A DNA stretch of 64,000 nucleotides from positions 1 to 64,000 of the forward strand of contig CAMKPE010000002.1 in NCBI GenBank assembly GCA_946414595.1. The letters run 5' to 3'. This document shows positions 26,683 through 35,375 of this stretch, piece by piece. The translations under genes and the position numbers were made by a program. Under the pieces are notes generated by a model. It did not search any database and was not told the origin of the DNA. It was given only the letters and a program-made list of their open reading frames with translations. The stretch comes from an uncultured Clostridium sp. Its GTDB lineage: Bacteria > Bacillota_I > Bacilli_A > RF39 > UBA660. Each line of letters begins with the position of its first letter. Positions within the stretch are counted from its first letter, which is position 1.

Positions 26683-27399
26683 TTAATCATATTTGTCAAG
26701 TATTGCTAATGCTTTAAACTCATCAACACCTAATTTACCACTAAAAACTAATTTCTTTGCATAATTGTATCCGATTACTTTATGTTTTAATAAAGCATCA
26801 AAACACTGTAAATTAAATGATTCTCTATCAGAATTATTATTATATTGATCTTTTAATTCAACAACATCACTAATAGCACTATTAAATTCTTTTGTTATAT
26901 TACCAATAATAGGACTATTGTTATATAAATATTTTCTTGTAGTTGAATCTCTTACTAAACCAAAATTTAATACTGGTAAAGATAAAATTATAATAAGAAT
27001 CATTGCAATAATAAATCCTTCAATTATTCCTAAAATACATCCAAGTAGTTTAGATGGTATTGCAAGAACAAAAGTCATCTTTAAAATCTTCTCAATTATT
27101 CCTGATATCTTAACAACAATAAAATATACAACCATTAATATTGAAAATACAATAAAGAATGCAATTAGTTGATATATTATAACATTTAATATACTTGCTC
27201 CTTTAAATGCTCCCATAAATGTGAAGAAAGGAAGATTTAATGTCATCCATTCTGCAATTGGATCCTTTAAAATAAATGATAAGTAAAATACAAGTATTAA
27301 TCCAATTAAGGAAGCAGCTTGTTTAACAAAACCATTCTTAAATCCATATACTCCACTTAAGGCAATAATTAATAAAACTATAACATCAATAATATTCAT
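26683..27399 (-). CDS. CvpA family membrane protein
   Basis: CvpA-family proteins are small integral membrane proteins of unclear function. The 238-residue protein has four hydrophobic segments and the family-like N-terminus IIDVIVLLIIALSGVYGFKNGFVKQ. In Bacillus the homologue YshB lies near mutS2 and uvrC; here it is next to mutS. A soluble C-terminal tail of about 55 residues follows the last helix. Confidence 0.85.
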   Translation of the reverse strand: MNIIDVIVLLIIALSGVYGFKNGFVKQAASLIGLILVFYLSFILKDPIAEWMTLNLPFFTFMGAFKGASILNVIIYQLIAFFIVFSILMVVYFIVVKISGIIEKILKMTFVLAIPSKLLGCILGIIEGFIIAMILIIILSLPVLNFGLVRDSTTRKYLYNNSPIIGNITKEFNSAISDVVELKDQYNNNSDRESFNLQCFDALLKHKVIGYNYAKKLVFSGKLGVDEFKALAILDKYD

Positions 27400-27447
27400 A
27401 ACTCACCTACTATAAATATATTATAACTTTATAAAAATATAGTCAAT

Positions 27448-29991
27448 TTATTTATCTATACTTTGCTTAATATCATATAAAATATTTAAAGCATCAATTG
27501 GAGTAATTTCAAGAGGATTAACTTTCTTAATTTTCTCCATAACAACATCTCTTTGATCTTGTTCTTGAACAAACTCTAAAGGAAGTTCCATTTGTTTCAT
27601 TTTAGATTCTTTCTTATTCTTTGTTTCATAAAAATTAAGAATTTCATCAGCCCTATCAATAACTTCTTTTGGTAAATGTGCTAAAGATGCTACATGTATA
27701 CCATAACTTTTATCCACAGCACCACTTTTTACCTTATGTAAGAATGTAATCTTACCTTCTTCTTCAATAGCACTTACATGAACGTTCTTTAAACGTTTTA
27801 AATCAGCAGCAAGTGTAGTTAATTCATGGTAATGTGTAGAAAACAATGTCTTTGCTTTTATCTTATCATGAACATATTCAAGAATTGACTGAGCAAGAGC
27901 CATACCATCATATGTTGCAGTACCTCTTCCTAACTCATCAAATAGAATTAAACTCTTTTCAGTTGCATCATGAATAGCGTTATTTGCTTCTTTCATTTCA
28001 ACCATAAATGTAGAGTCTCCACTAACTAAATCATCACTTGCTCCAATTCTTGTAAATATCTTATCAAATATTGGCATAGAACAGCTTGTACAAGGCACAA
28101 AAGAGCCTATCTGAGCCATGATAATAATAATTGCTAGTGTTCGCATGTATGTAGACTTTCCTGCCATATTTGGGCCTGTTATTAATAAAACATCTACATC
28201 ATCACCCATAACAATATCATTAGGGACAAATTCTTCTTTAATAACTTTCTCTACAACTGGATGTCTAGCATCTTTAATATCTATTTTTCTTTTATCAGTT
28301 AATATAGGTTTAACATAGTTATTTTCTTCACTAACAAATGCAAAAGATACAAGCATATCTATTAAAGCAATTGTCTTAGAAGTCTTTTGAATAGACCCAA
28401 TATACTCTTTAACTTTATCTCTAATAGACATAAATATATTATATTCTAGATTAATAATCTTCTCTTCTGCACCAAGAATAATATTTTCCTTTTCTTTAAG
28501 TAAAGGAGTAATAAATCTCTCACAATTAACTAATGTTTGTTTTCTTTCATAACCAAATTCAGGTTTAATAAGAGGAATACTACCCTTACTTACTTCTATG
28601 TAATAACCAAATACTTTATTATAACCAAGACGTAGGTTCTTAATTCCTGTTTTTTCTTTTTCTTCCTGTTCAATTTTTAATATAAAGTCTTTAGAACCAC
28701 TACTTATACTTCTTAATTCATCTAGTTCAGTATTGTAACCTTCTTTAATGATACCTCCATCTCTTATTCCTATTGGAGGATCTTCTACAATTGATTTTTC
28801 AAGCAATTCATATAAATCATCAAAAGTATCAATTGTCTCATAGAAGTTAATATCACTTAATATACTTTTAATACTAGGAAGTACTTTTAAACTTCTTTTT
28901 AATTGTAATAAATCTCTTGCATTAACATTACCATAACTAATTCTTCCTGATAATCTTTCAAGGTCATACACTTCATCTAGTAATGCTTGCAAATCATTTT
29001 TTAGAATAAACTCTGTTCTTAGTGTTTCAATAATAGAATATCTTTTTTCTATTTCTTTTTTATCTGTTAATGGATTTTCAATATTATATTTTAATAATCT
29101 ACTTCCCATAGCAGTTTTAGTCTTATCTAACAACCATAAAAGTGAATATGTTCTTTCTTTTAATCGTAATGTTTCAACTAACTCAAGATTTCTCTTTGTA
29201 TGATTATCAAATAATAAGTATTTATCAAGATTAATTACACTTGCTTTTTGTAAGTGTGACATATCTCCTTTTTTAGTATCTAATATGTATGAAAGTAAAT
29301 GATTAACTGTAGTAACAAGTCTTATATCTTTTAATGAAGATGATATATATTTATAATCTTCTCCATCATATAATTCATCTCTTATAGTAACAAGTATCTG
29401 ATAGTTATTCTTTAAGATATATACTATTTCTCTATCAATCTTGTCATTAACAATAACTTCTTTTAGATTTCTATTTACTACTTCTTTTATAACTGCTTCT
29501 TTATCATGATCTACAAGTACTACATAAAAGTATCCAGTAGTTATATCAGCATAACTTATTCCATAAGAATACTCAAAGTCATAAATATTACCAATGTAAT
29601 TAGAATCTTTCTCTGAAAGCGTATTATCAATTATTGTTCCTTTAGTAACTACTTGTATTACATCACGTTCAACAAGTCCTTTAGATTCTTTAGGATCAGT
29701 TAACTGTTCACATATAGCAACCTTATAACCTTTATCTACTAACTTCTCTAAATATTGAAGATATGCATGATATGGAATACCACACATAGGTACTCTTTCT
29801 TCAAGTCCTGCATTTCTTCCAGTAAGAGCAAGTTCTAGTTCTCTTGAACATAAAATAGCATCTTCAAAGAACATCTCATAGAAGTCACCTAATCTATAAA
29901 AAATAATTGTATCATTATATTTTTCTTTAATTTCCAAGTACTTAGCCATCATAGGACTAATCTTAGACATATCAACTTCGCTACGTTTCAT
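27448..29991 (-). CDS. mutS: DNA mismatch repair protein MutS
   Basis: MutS recognises mismatches and recruits MutL. The 847-residue protein has the mismatch-contact motif GDFYEMF (Phe37-x-Glu39), the connector and lever domains, and the ATPase with ITGPNMAGKST, SLILFDELGRGT and STHYHEL. GGAAGTGA before the ATG at 29991 supports the longer start; the ATG seven codons later, nearer to the Bacillus start, has no good ribosome site. It has its own extended -10 promoter after the terminator of the gene upstream. Confidence 0.98.
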   Translation of the reverse strand: MKRSEVDMSKISPMMAKYLEIKEKYNDTIIFYRLGDFYEMFFEDAILCSRELELALTGRNAGLEERVPMCGIPYHAYLQYLEKLVDKGYKVAICEQLTDPKESKGLVERDVIQVVTKGTIIDNTLSEKDSNYIGNIYDFEYSYGISYADITTGYFYVVLVDHDKEAVIKEVVNRNLKEVIVNDKIDREIVYILKNNYQILVTIRDELYDGEDYKYISSSLKDIRLVTTVNHLLSYILDTKKGDMSHLQKASVINLDKYLLFDNHTKRNLELVETLRLKERTYSLLWLLDKTKTAMGSRLLKYNIENPLTDKKEIEKRYSIIETLRTEFILKNDLQALLDEVYDLERLSGRISYGNVNARDLLQLKRSLKVLPSIKSILSDINFYETIDTFDDLYELLEKSIVEDPPIGIRDGGIIKEGYNTELDELRSISSGSKDFILKIEQEEKEKTGIKNLRLGYNKVFGYYIEVSKGSIPLIKPEFGYERKQTLVNCERFITPLLKEKENIILGAEEKIINLEYNIFMSIRDKVKEYIGSIQKTSKTIALIDMLVSFAFVSEENNYVKPILTDKRKIDIKDARHPVVEKVIKEEFVPNDIVMGDDVDVLLITGPNMAGKSTYMRTLAIIIIMAQIGSFVPCTSCSMPIFDKIFTRIGASDDLVSGDSTFMVEMKEANNAIHDATEKSLILFDELGRGTATYDGMALAQSILEYVHDKIKAKTLFSTHYHELTTLAADLKRLKNVHVSAIEEEGKITFLHKVKSGAVDKSYGIHVASLAHLPKEVIDRADEILNFYETKNKKESKMKQMELPLEFVQEQDQRDVVMEKIKKVNPLEITPIDALNILYDIKQSIDK

Positions 29992-30012
29992 TTTTTCACT
30001 TCCGTAATGTTT

Positions 30013-30021
30013 ATTATATCA
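30013..30021 (-). promoter_or_regulatory. Extended -10 promoter of mutS
   Basis: TGATATAAT on the - strand, 21 bases before the mutS start and directly after the preceding terminator. Confidence 0.6.
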
Positions 30022-30029
30022 TAAGAATT

Positions 30030-30055
30030 AAAAAAGAAGGATTAATTTCCTTCTT
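30030..30055 (-). terminator. Terminator of the 30042 gene, stop codon in the loop
   Basis: AAGAAGGA pairs with TCCTTCTT; the six-base loop contains the stop codon of the gene it ends, and T residues follow on the - strand. Confidence 0.75.
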
Positions 30056-31487
30056 CTATGTTAAATATTTGTTTTAACTCAGTCATACTATCAGATATCT
30101 TGCTTCTTGCTTCAGTATCAATCTCTGAAGATATAAGATTTTCAAAAGATTCAACTTTCTTAATCTCTTGATGTATCTTATCAATTTCTTTTTGATAATT
30201 ATCAAACTGAGTCTTATTGAAGAATAACTTCTTAGAAAATCCTCCATCTAAACAGAATTTATCAAAGTCAACTTTAAAGAACTGACATTCATTACGAATT
30301 CTTATACGATACGCTTTTTCAAGTGCTCTATCTTTATTCATTAAAGTTAATGTTAAACTTCTAATAGCTCTCATAATTATATCTATATCGATCTTAATCG
30401 TCTTAGAATCATTAAGTTTTAATTCTATTTCTTCATCACTATTTTTTAGATATAATCTTTGTTTTAATATATCTCTCATACTATTAGATAATTTTTCTTT
30501 AATATAATCTTTTAATTTAACTAGATCTTCACTATTAGTAAAGTTAAAGTATTCTTCTCTTGTTTTAATAGTACCATTAATTAATTGTGATACTACACGT
30601 TCCATAACATAAGTAGAAATATAATCAATTATATTCATTCTACCTTCTTTATAAGAAACTAAAATATTTAAATGATTAGAAATATATTCATAAGTAACAC
30701 TATCAAATGATTTAAATAGAATTAAACTTCTTTCTCTTAAATATTGATATGTATTATAGTAATCTTTATTTCTAAGTGCTATATATTCACTTAATGCTCC
30801 TGATAATAAATCATTATTTTCAAAGAAGTATAAGTTATTTTCTTTTCTTAAAATACTTAATATAGCTTCATTCTTTTTAAAGTTCTCAATAGTAGAATAT
30901 ATATTAACTATTATCTTCTTACCAGTTTCAGTATATTTAATATAATATGGTAAGTCTTGAGCATTACATTCATTTATATATTGTTTTAATAATTTATATA
31001 ATTTTGTAGAATCTACTTTAATAGTAAATACTGTATTAAATGAATCATCCTTCTTAATATAGAAATCAGAATAGATAATTACTTTATGATTAAAATCATC
31101 AAATAAATCAGAGAAATATCTATTAACATCAGGACTAGTTAATACTTGTTGTAATGCTGTATAAGATTTAACGCTTTCAAGTTCTCTTACTTTTTTAATT
31201 ACATCGTATACATCATAGTCAAAGTCTTTATTATCAATTGCAACTCTTAAGTCTTCTTCGGAAATAGCAAGAATTTTACTCTTCCAAATAGACCACATTA
31301 CAAGACAAAAAGTCTTCTTATCCTCAATGTCATAGAAAACTAAAGAATCATTATCTTTTTTTATTACATGCGAATAAAAATCCTCATAATCATAAGAAGT
31401 AGAATATATGTTTAATAACTTACTCCACTTTACTTTGTTATCTATGGGATTTTCAATTCGGAAATATAAAGCCTTTAAATCTTCCAT
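30042..31487 (-). CDS. Large soluble protein of unknown function
   Basis: I do not recognise this 481-residue protein. It is rich in Lys, Asp, Tyr and Phe, without a membrane segment or signal peptide. A beta-rich middle part (KKIIVNIYSTIENFK) is followed by a helical C-terminal half with a probable coiled coil (about residues 430-475). GAGGGGA precedes the ATG. It has its own terminator before mutS, so a link to mismatch repair is not implied. The codon use resembles that of neighbours. Confidence 0.78.
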   Translation of the reverse strand: MEDLKALYFRIENPIDNKVKWSKLLNIYSTSYDYEDFYSHVIKKDNDSLVFYDIEDKKTFCLVMWSIWKSKILAISEEDLRVAIDNKDFDYDVYDVIKKVRELESVKSYTALQQVLTSPDVNRYFSDLFDDFNHKVIIYSDFYIKKDDSFNTVFTIKVDSTKLYKLLKQYINECNAQDLPYYIKYTETGKKIIVNIYSTIENFKKNEAILSILRKENNLYFFENNDLLSGALSEYIALRNKDYYNTYQYLRERSLILFKSFDSVTYEYISNHLNILVSYKEGRMNIIDYISTYVMERVVSQLINGTIKTREEYFNFTNSEDLVKLKDYIKEKLSNSMRDILKQRLYLKNSDEEIELKLNDSKTIKIDIDIIMRAIRSLTLTLMNKDRALEKAYRIRIRNECQFFKVDFDKFCLDGGFSKKLFFNKTQFDNYQKEIDKIHQEIKKVESFENLISSEIDTEARSKISDSMTELKQIFNIEEGN

Positions 31488-31544
31488 ACTCTATTCCCCT
31501 CTTTATTATAAATATATAATATCATTTATATAGATATAAATCAA

Positions 31545-32588
31545 TTATTCTTTTTTATTTTTTAAATTTTCTAAATACTCTATAGCATCATCAAAAGTCT
31601 TTATTTCTACTATTTCTATATCGTATCCTTTTTCTTTTTTAAGCTTAATACATTCTTCATAATTTTCGCCACTTGGAACAAGGAAAATATCAGCATCTCC
31701 TGCTACTGCTCCAGATAATTTATATGATACTCCACCAATTTCTCCAACTGTTCCATCACTACTAATTGTACCTGTTCCTGCTATCTTATAACCATTAGTT
31801 AAATCTTCTTCAATTAAAGTGTCATAAATTGCTAAAGTAGTCATTAAACCAGCACTAGATCCACTTTCACCACTAGAAAATTTAAATACTATTTTAGGAT
31901 CAAGCTCTAAATCATAGAAAGAATATAAATAAACTGGGAATGGTAATACATTATCACTATCAGTATCTATAACTTTAATATTCGCATCATATTCTTTATC
32001 ATTTCTTGTAAAAGTTACTTTTAAATAAGTTCCTACTTCAGCACCTTCAACAGCATTAAGAAGGTCTTGAACTGATTCAATCTTAACGTCTTCGATTTTA
32101 GTAAGAATATCACCAATTTTAATATCTTTATCACTATCAAGAGTATTTTCTGTTGCCATTACATAAAGCCTTAAATTAGATTTTTTAGGCTCTTTTCCAG
32201 CTTTTGTATATGCAATCATAACAGCATTTTGATTAGCCATTTGAAGCATTAATTTATCTCTTACTGCTAATTCTTCAACTGATTCATTTTCATTTACTTG
32301 ATAATTTCCTATCTCTACTCTTTCCATTCCAGGCATAATGCATGAAATAATATATGTTAAAACGTTTCCATTTAATTGATTAACATATGATAAGTTATAA
32401 CTTCCTTTTTGGACATATCCGTTTTCAACTTCAAATCTATTAGATAAATCGGTAATACCACCTGAAGTGAATACATAATATGGTAAAGGAAAAGTTATTA
32501 CAAGATAAAATATTAATAGAAAAGCAATTATCTTATAATCTTCTCTTAAAAAGTTCATAATATATGAAAATAACTTTTTAAAAATCAT
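31545..32588 (-). CDS. ylbL: YlbL-like membrane-bound PDZ and Lon-type (S16) protease
   Basis: The 347-residue protein has one N-terminal membrane helix (about residues 18-40), a central PDZ domain (IKIGDILTKIEDVKIESVQDL) and a C-terminal Lon-type proteolytic domain with Ser in GESGSSAGLM and the catalytic Lys in GVSYKLSGAVAG, so the Ser-Lys dyad is present. In Bacillus ylbL lies in the ylbJ-ylbK-ylbL group; here ylbJ is divergent from it over a 44-base gap. The start at 32588 has GGATGTGAT upstream. Thirteen extra open codons upstream are rejected. Confidence 0.9.
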   Translation of the reverse strand: MIFKKLFSYIMNFLREDYKIIAFLLIFYLVITFPLPYYVFTSGGITDLSNRFEVENGYVQKGSYNLSYVNQLNGNVLTYIISCIMPGMERVEIGNYQVNENESVEELAVRDKLMLQMANQNAVMIAYTKAGKEPKKSNLRLYVMATENTLDSDKDIKIGDILTKIEDVKIESVQDLLNAVEGAEVGTYLKVTFTRNDKEYDANIKVIDTDSDNVLPFPVYLYSFYDLELDPKIVFKFSSGESGSSAGLMTTLAIYDTLIEEDLTNGYKIAGTGTISSDGTVGEIGGVSYKLSGAVAGDADIFLVPSGENYEECIKLKKEKGYDIEIVEIKTFDDAIEYLENLKNKKE

Positions 32589-32603
32589 ATTATCACATCC
32601 CCT

Positions 32604-32613
32604 TATAATTATA
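32604..32613. promoter_or_regulatory. Palindromic -10 box serving both ylbL and ylbJ
   Basis: TATAATTATA is its own reverse complement and gives TATAAT on each strand (32604-32609 on +, 32613-32608 on -). The gap between the two start codons is only 44 bases, so both promoters must lie here. Confidence 0.6.
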
Positions 32614-32632
32614 TCAAAAAAGAACACTATTT

Positions 32633-33562
32633 ATGAAAAATAATTTAATTAATTTACTAATAACTATCTTATTAGTATATATGTTTATATTTATTTTCTT
32701 ATATTCTATGGAATCTAAGGAAGCTATTATTTATACAGAAGATATTTTTCTTTATAATTTATTACCAAGCATTCTTCCATCTTTGATAATATCTTCACTA
32801 CTTATTAAATATAACTTTATAAATATACTAAGTAAGTTATTTAAGAATATCATAAGGTATTTATTCAATCTAAGTGAATCATGTACCTTTCCAATCCTTA
32901 TTAGTATGATAACAGGTTTTCCAACAGGAAGCAAATATGTTAAAGATTTACTAGACAACAATACAATAAGCATTGAAGAAGCAAATCACTTAATCATGTT
33001 CACAAGTTTTTCTAATCCAATATTTGTAATATCACTTATTGGTGAAGGTTTATTAGATAATAAAAATCTAGGATTATTAATATATCTAATACATGTTTTA
33101 ACTGGATTATTTATAGGAATACTATTTAGAAGAAAGAATAGTTCACATACAATTACTAAATCTATATCTAAAAAGAATTTAGTATTTATAAACGAATTAA
33201 AAGATAGTATTAAATCTTCTTCTATTATTTTATTAAATATGTTTGGAATAATAATATTCTTTGTAATAATAATCACTATTATTGATAAAACATTCCCAAA
33301 TAATCTTTTAACATTAATACTTAAAGGATTAATAGAAATAACTATAGGAATAACTAATATTAGCAAATATAGAATAAGTTTAAGACTCAAAGCTTCTATT
33401 ATTGGAATGATCTTATCATTTAATGGGTTAAGTATTCATTTTCAAACAAAAAGCATAATAGAAGGTTCTAGAATTAAATATAATAACTATTTAATTGCAA
33501 GAATAATCCATTCAATATTATGCTTTATATTTATATATTTCTTTTTCTATATTTTTATATAG
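32633..33562 (+). CDS. ylbJ: Sporulation integral membrane protein YlbJ
   Basis: YlbJ is a polytopic membrane protein of the gate-domain/nucleoside-transporter-like superfamily needed for normal spore formation in Bacillus. The 309-residue protein has about eight hydrophobic segments, the motif ISMITGFPTGSKYVKDL, and FTSFSNPIFVISLIG, which are typical. It is shorter than Bacillus YlbJ (about 408). No good ribosome site precedes the ATG, and the leader is very short. It overlaps the convergent pilin gene by eight bases. Confidence 0.82.
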   Translation: MKNNLINLLITILLVYMFIFIFLYSMESKEAIIYTEDIFLYNLLPSILPSLIISSLLIKYNFINILSKLFKNIIRYLFNLSESCTFPILISMITGFPTGSKYVKDLLDNNTISIEEANHLIMFTSFSNPIFVISLIGEGLLDNKNLGLLIYLIHVLTGLFIGILFRRKNSSHTITKSISKKNLVFINELKDSIKSSSIILLNMFGIIIFFVIIITIIDKTFPNNLLTLILKGLIEITIGITNISKYRISLRLKASIIGMILSFNGLSIHFQTKSIIEGSRIKYNNYLIARIIHSILCFIFIYFFFYIFI

Positions 33563-34679
33563 TATTTATATATTTCTTTTCAACTACAATTACTGGTCTT
33601 AATGCATGACTTCCAGTTACATAATCATCTGCTAAAGTTGTATGTGCAGCATCAACATACCAAACACGTTTATTAGCTAGTGATGAATTAGTATACAATT
33701 TACCAGTCATTGTCCAGTAAGATGAACTAAGAAGCCAGTTATCAGGAAGCGATGCAGCACAAGATAAGCTTTGATTAGATACGTCATATCCTCTAAACTT
33801 AGGACTAAGTTTAGCAATATATCCAACTTCCTCTGCAGTAATTAGTCTTACTTCAGAAGGATTCTTCCACTCTCTTCTTAAACTATCAACTTGTACCTTT
33901 ATAGTACTTGCTTCATAATTATCTGTACCATTAGAATTTGCATATTCATAATTTCCTAGTGCAACATCATCATATAACAATGTAACATTTCCATTATAAC
34001 CATAACTTGTTTCAATAACTCTAAAGTATCTTTGAGTAGTACCATTTAACTGAACACTTACTCTATCTCCAACATTATATACTTTATATGGAGTCTCACC
34101 TACTGCTAGGTTAATAGTACCACTTGCAACAATGGAAATATCCATATCAGTATCTAAGTCATTATGAATTAAATTAATTCTTAACTTATATATTGGTGTA
34201 TTAGATTCAATACCATCATACAAAGTTGTAGATTGAAGCATATAGTCGCTTCTTATAGTAACATTACCTTCGTCAGGTATCTTATATGCCACACCACCAT
34301 ATGAAACATAAGGAACTCTATATGAGAAATCATATGCTTGTCCATCATTATCATAAAGTGTATCAACGTGTGTCATTTCTCCAACTTTAAATTGTTTAAC
34401 TGTACCATCAACGAATCTTAAATCAACACATCTATTAATTCTATTTCCTTCGCCATCAGTACAATATTCCATACTGTATAAAACTCTTTTTTGAATATCT
34501 TTTTCAATATCAATAATAAGTTTAGATTTAAATGCTAATAAATCAGTTTGAATAGTAGTATCAACTTGTTTAGTTCTATAGTTAATAACTACACTGAACA
34601 AAGTAATTGATAAAATACTAGCAAAAGCAAAACTCATTATTAATTCTATTACGGTAAATCCGTTTCTCTTCCTTAACAT
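33555..34679 (-). CDS. Large prepilin-like protein with a lectin-like or DUF6273-like C-terminal domain
   Basis: The N-terminus MLRKRNG|FTVIELI is a class III prepilin signal with Glu at +5 and a following hydrophobic helix. At 374 residues it is much larger than a major pilin. The C-terminal part (from about 195) has strands, then VRLITAEEVGYIA, YWTMTG and a final LRPVIVVEKKYI, resembling DUF6273-like domains of secreted Firmicute proteins. This suggests a minor or tip pilin that exposes a binding domain. GGAGGTGAC in the end of the upstream gene is its ribosome site; the two genes overlap by seven bases. Confidence 0.8.
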   Translation of the reverse strand: MLRKRNGFTVIELIMSFAFASILSITLFSVVINYRTKQVDTTIQTDLLAFKSKLIIDIEKDIQKRVLYSMEYCTDGEGNRINRCVDLRFVDGTVKQFKVGEMTHVDTLYDNDGQAYDFSYRVPYVSYGGVAYKIPDEGNVTIRSDYMLQSTTLYDGIESNTPIYKLRINLIHNDLDTDMDISIVASGTINLAVGETPYKVYNVGDRVSVQLNGTTQRYFRVIETSYGYNGNVTLLYDDVALGNYEYANSNGTDNYEASTIKVQVDSLRREWKNPSEVRLITAEEVGYIAKLSPKFRGYDVSNQSLSCAASLPDNWLLSSSYWTMTGKLYTNSSLANKRVWYVDAAHTTLADDYVTGSHALRPVIVVEKKYINTI

Positions 34680-35215
34680 GTGTCACCTCCACTAGATGCC
34701 TCTAATAAAAGCTCTACATTAGCAAATCTTCCATCATTAAATTGAACTATAATTCTTCTTTGATATGTATAATCTTGAAGTGGTGCATTATTATATTTAG
34801 GCATATATTTAATATATTCTGCTGTTGCTCTTTCAAAAGATGATGCCTTACTCTTTAATGCAGAAGTATTAAAGTTAGTAATTATAATCTTTTTAACATC
34901 TAAATAATCTCTAGATAATAATTTTTTACAATAATTCTTATTTGATAAATATAAACAAATATCAGTTCCTTGGAATATATAATAATCTTGTCCACTAGGG
35001 AACTTAACTAAGTTAACTGTTCTTGCTTCATCACTTTTTAAGATCATTTTCTTAATCAAATGAGCATCATAAATACTTTCGATTGAATCATAATCTCTCA
35101 TTCTGTCATAATCTCCAATTAAAGGTAGAATATTGGCAATAATAAAAGCGAAAAGTCCTAAAACGAATACAGCTGTAACAATTGTTTCGACTAAAACGAA
35201 CCCTTTCTTATTCAT
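34673..35215 (-). CDS. Prepilin-like protein
   Basis: The 180-residue protein starts MNKKG|FVLVETIV, a prepilin peptidase site with Glu at +5 and a hydrophobic helix. The rest is a small globular domain with one Cys pair (CLYLSNKNYC). It is most likely a minor pseudopilin. It is the first gene of a two-gene unit divergent from the assembly ATPase, which supports a joint pilus or DNA-uptake machine. No prepilin peptidase or platform protein lies in the window. Confidence 0.8.
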   Translation of the reverse strand: MNKKGFVLVETIVTAVFVLGLFAFIIANILPLIGDYDRMRDYDSIESIYDAHLIKKMILKSDEARTVNLVKFPSGQDYYIFQGTDICLYLSNKNYCKKLLSRDYLDVKKIIITNFNTSALKSKASSFERATAEYIKYMPKYNNAPLQDYTYQRRIIVQFNDGRFANVELLLEASSGGDTC

Positions 35216-35375
35216 ATTACACCTTCCTAACTTATCATAACACTCTAATTATATAATAAAAAAATGATTTATACTATACCAAAAAGAAAAAAAATAAATA
35301 TCATGAAATATTGATTATAAAAAAAAGATATTATATAATAGATTTGTTATTATAGAAAATAAGGGGCAAAGAGAT

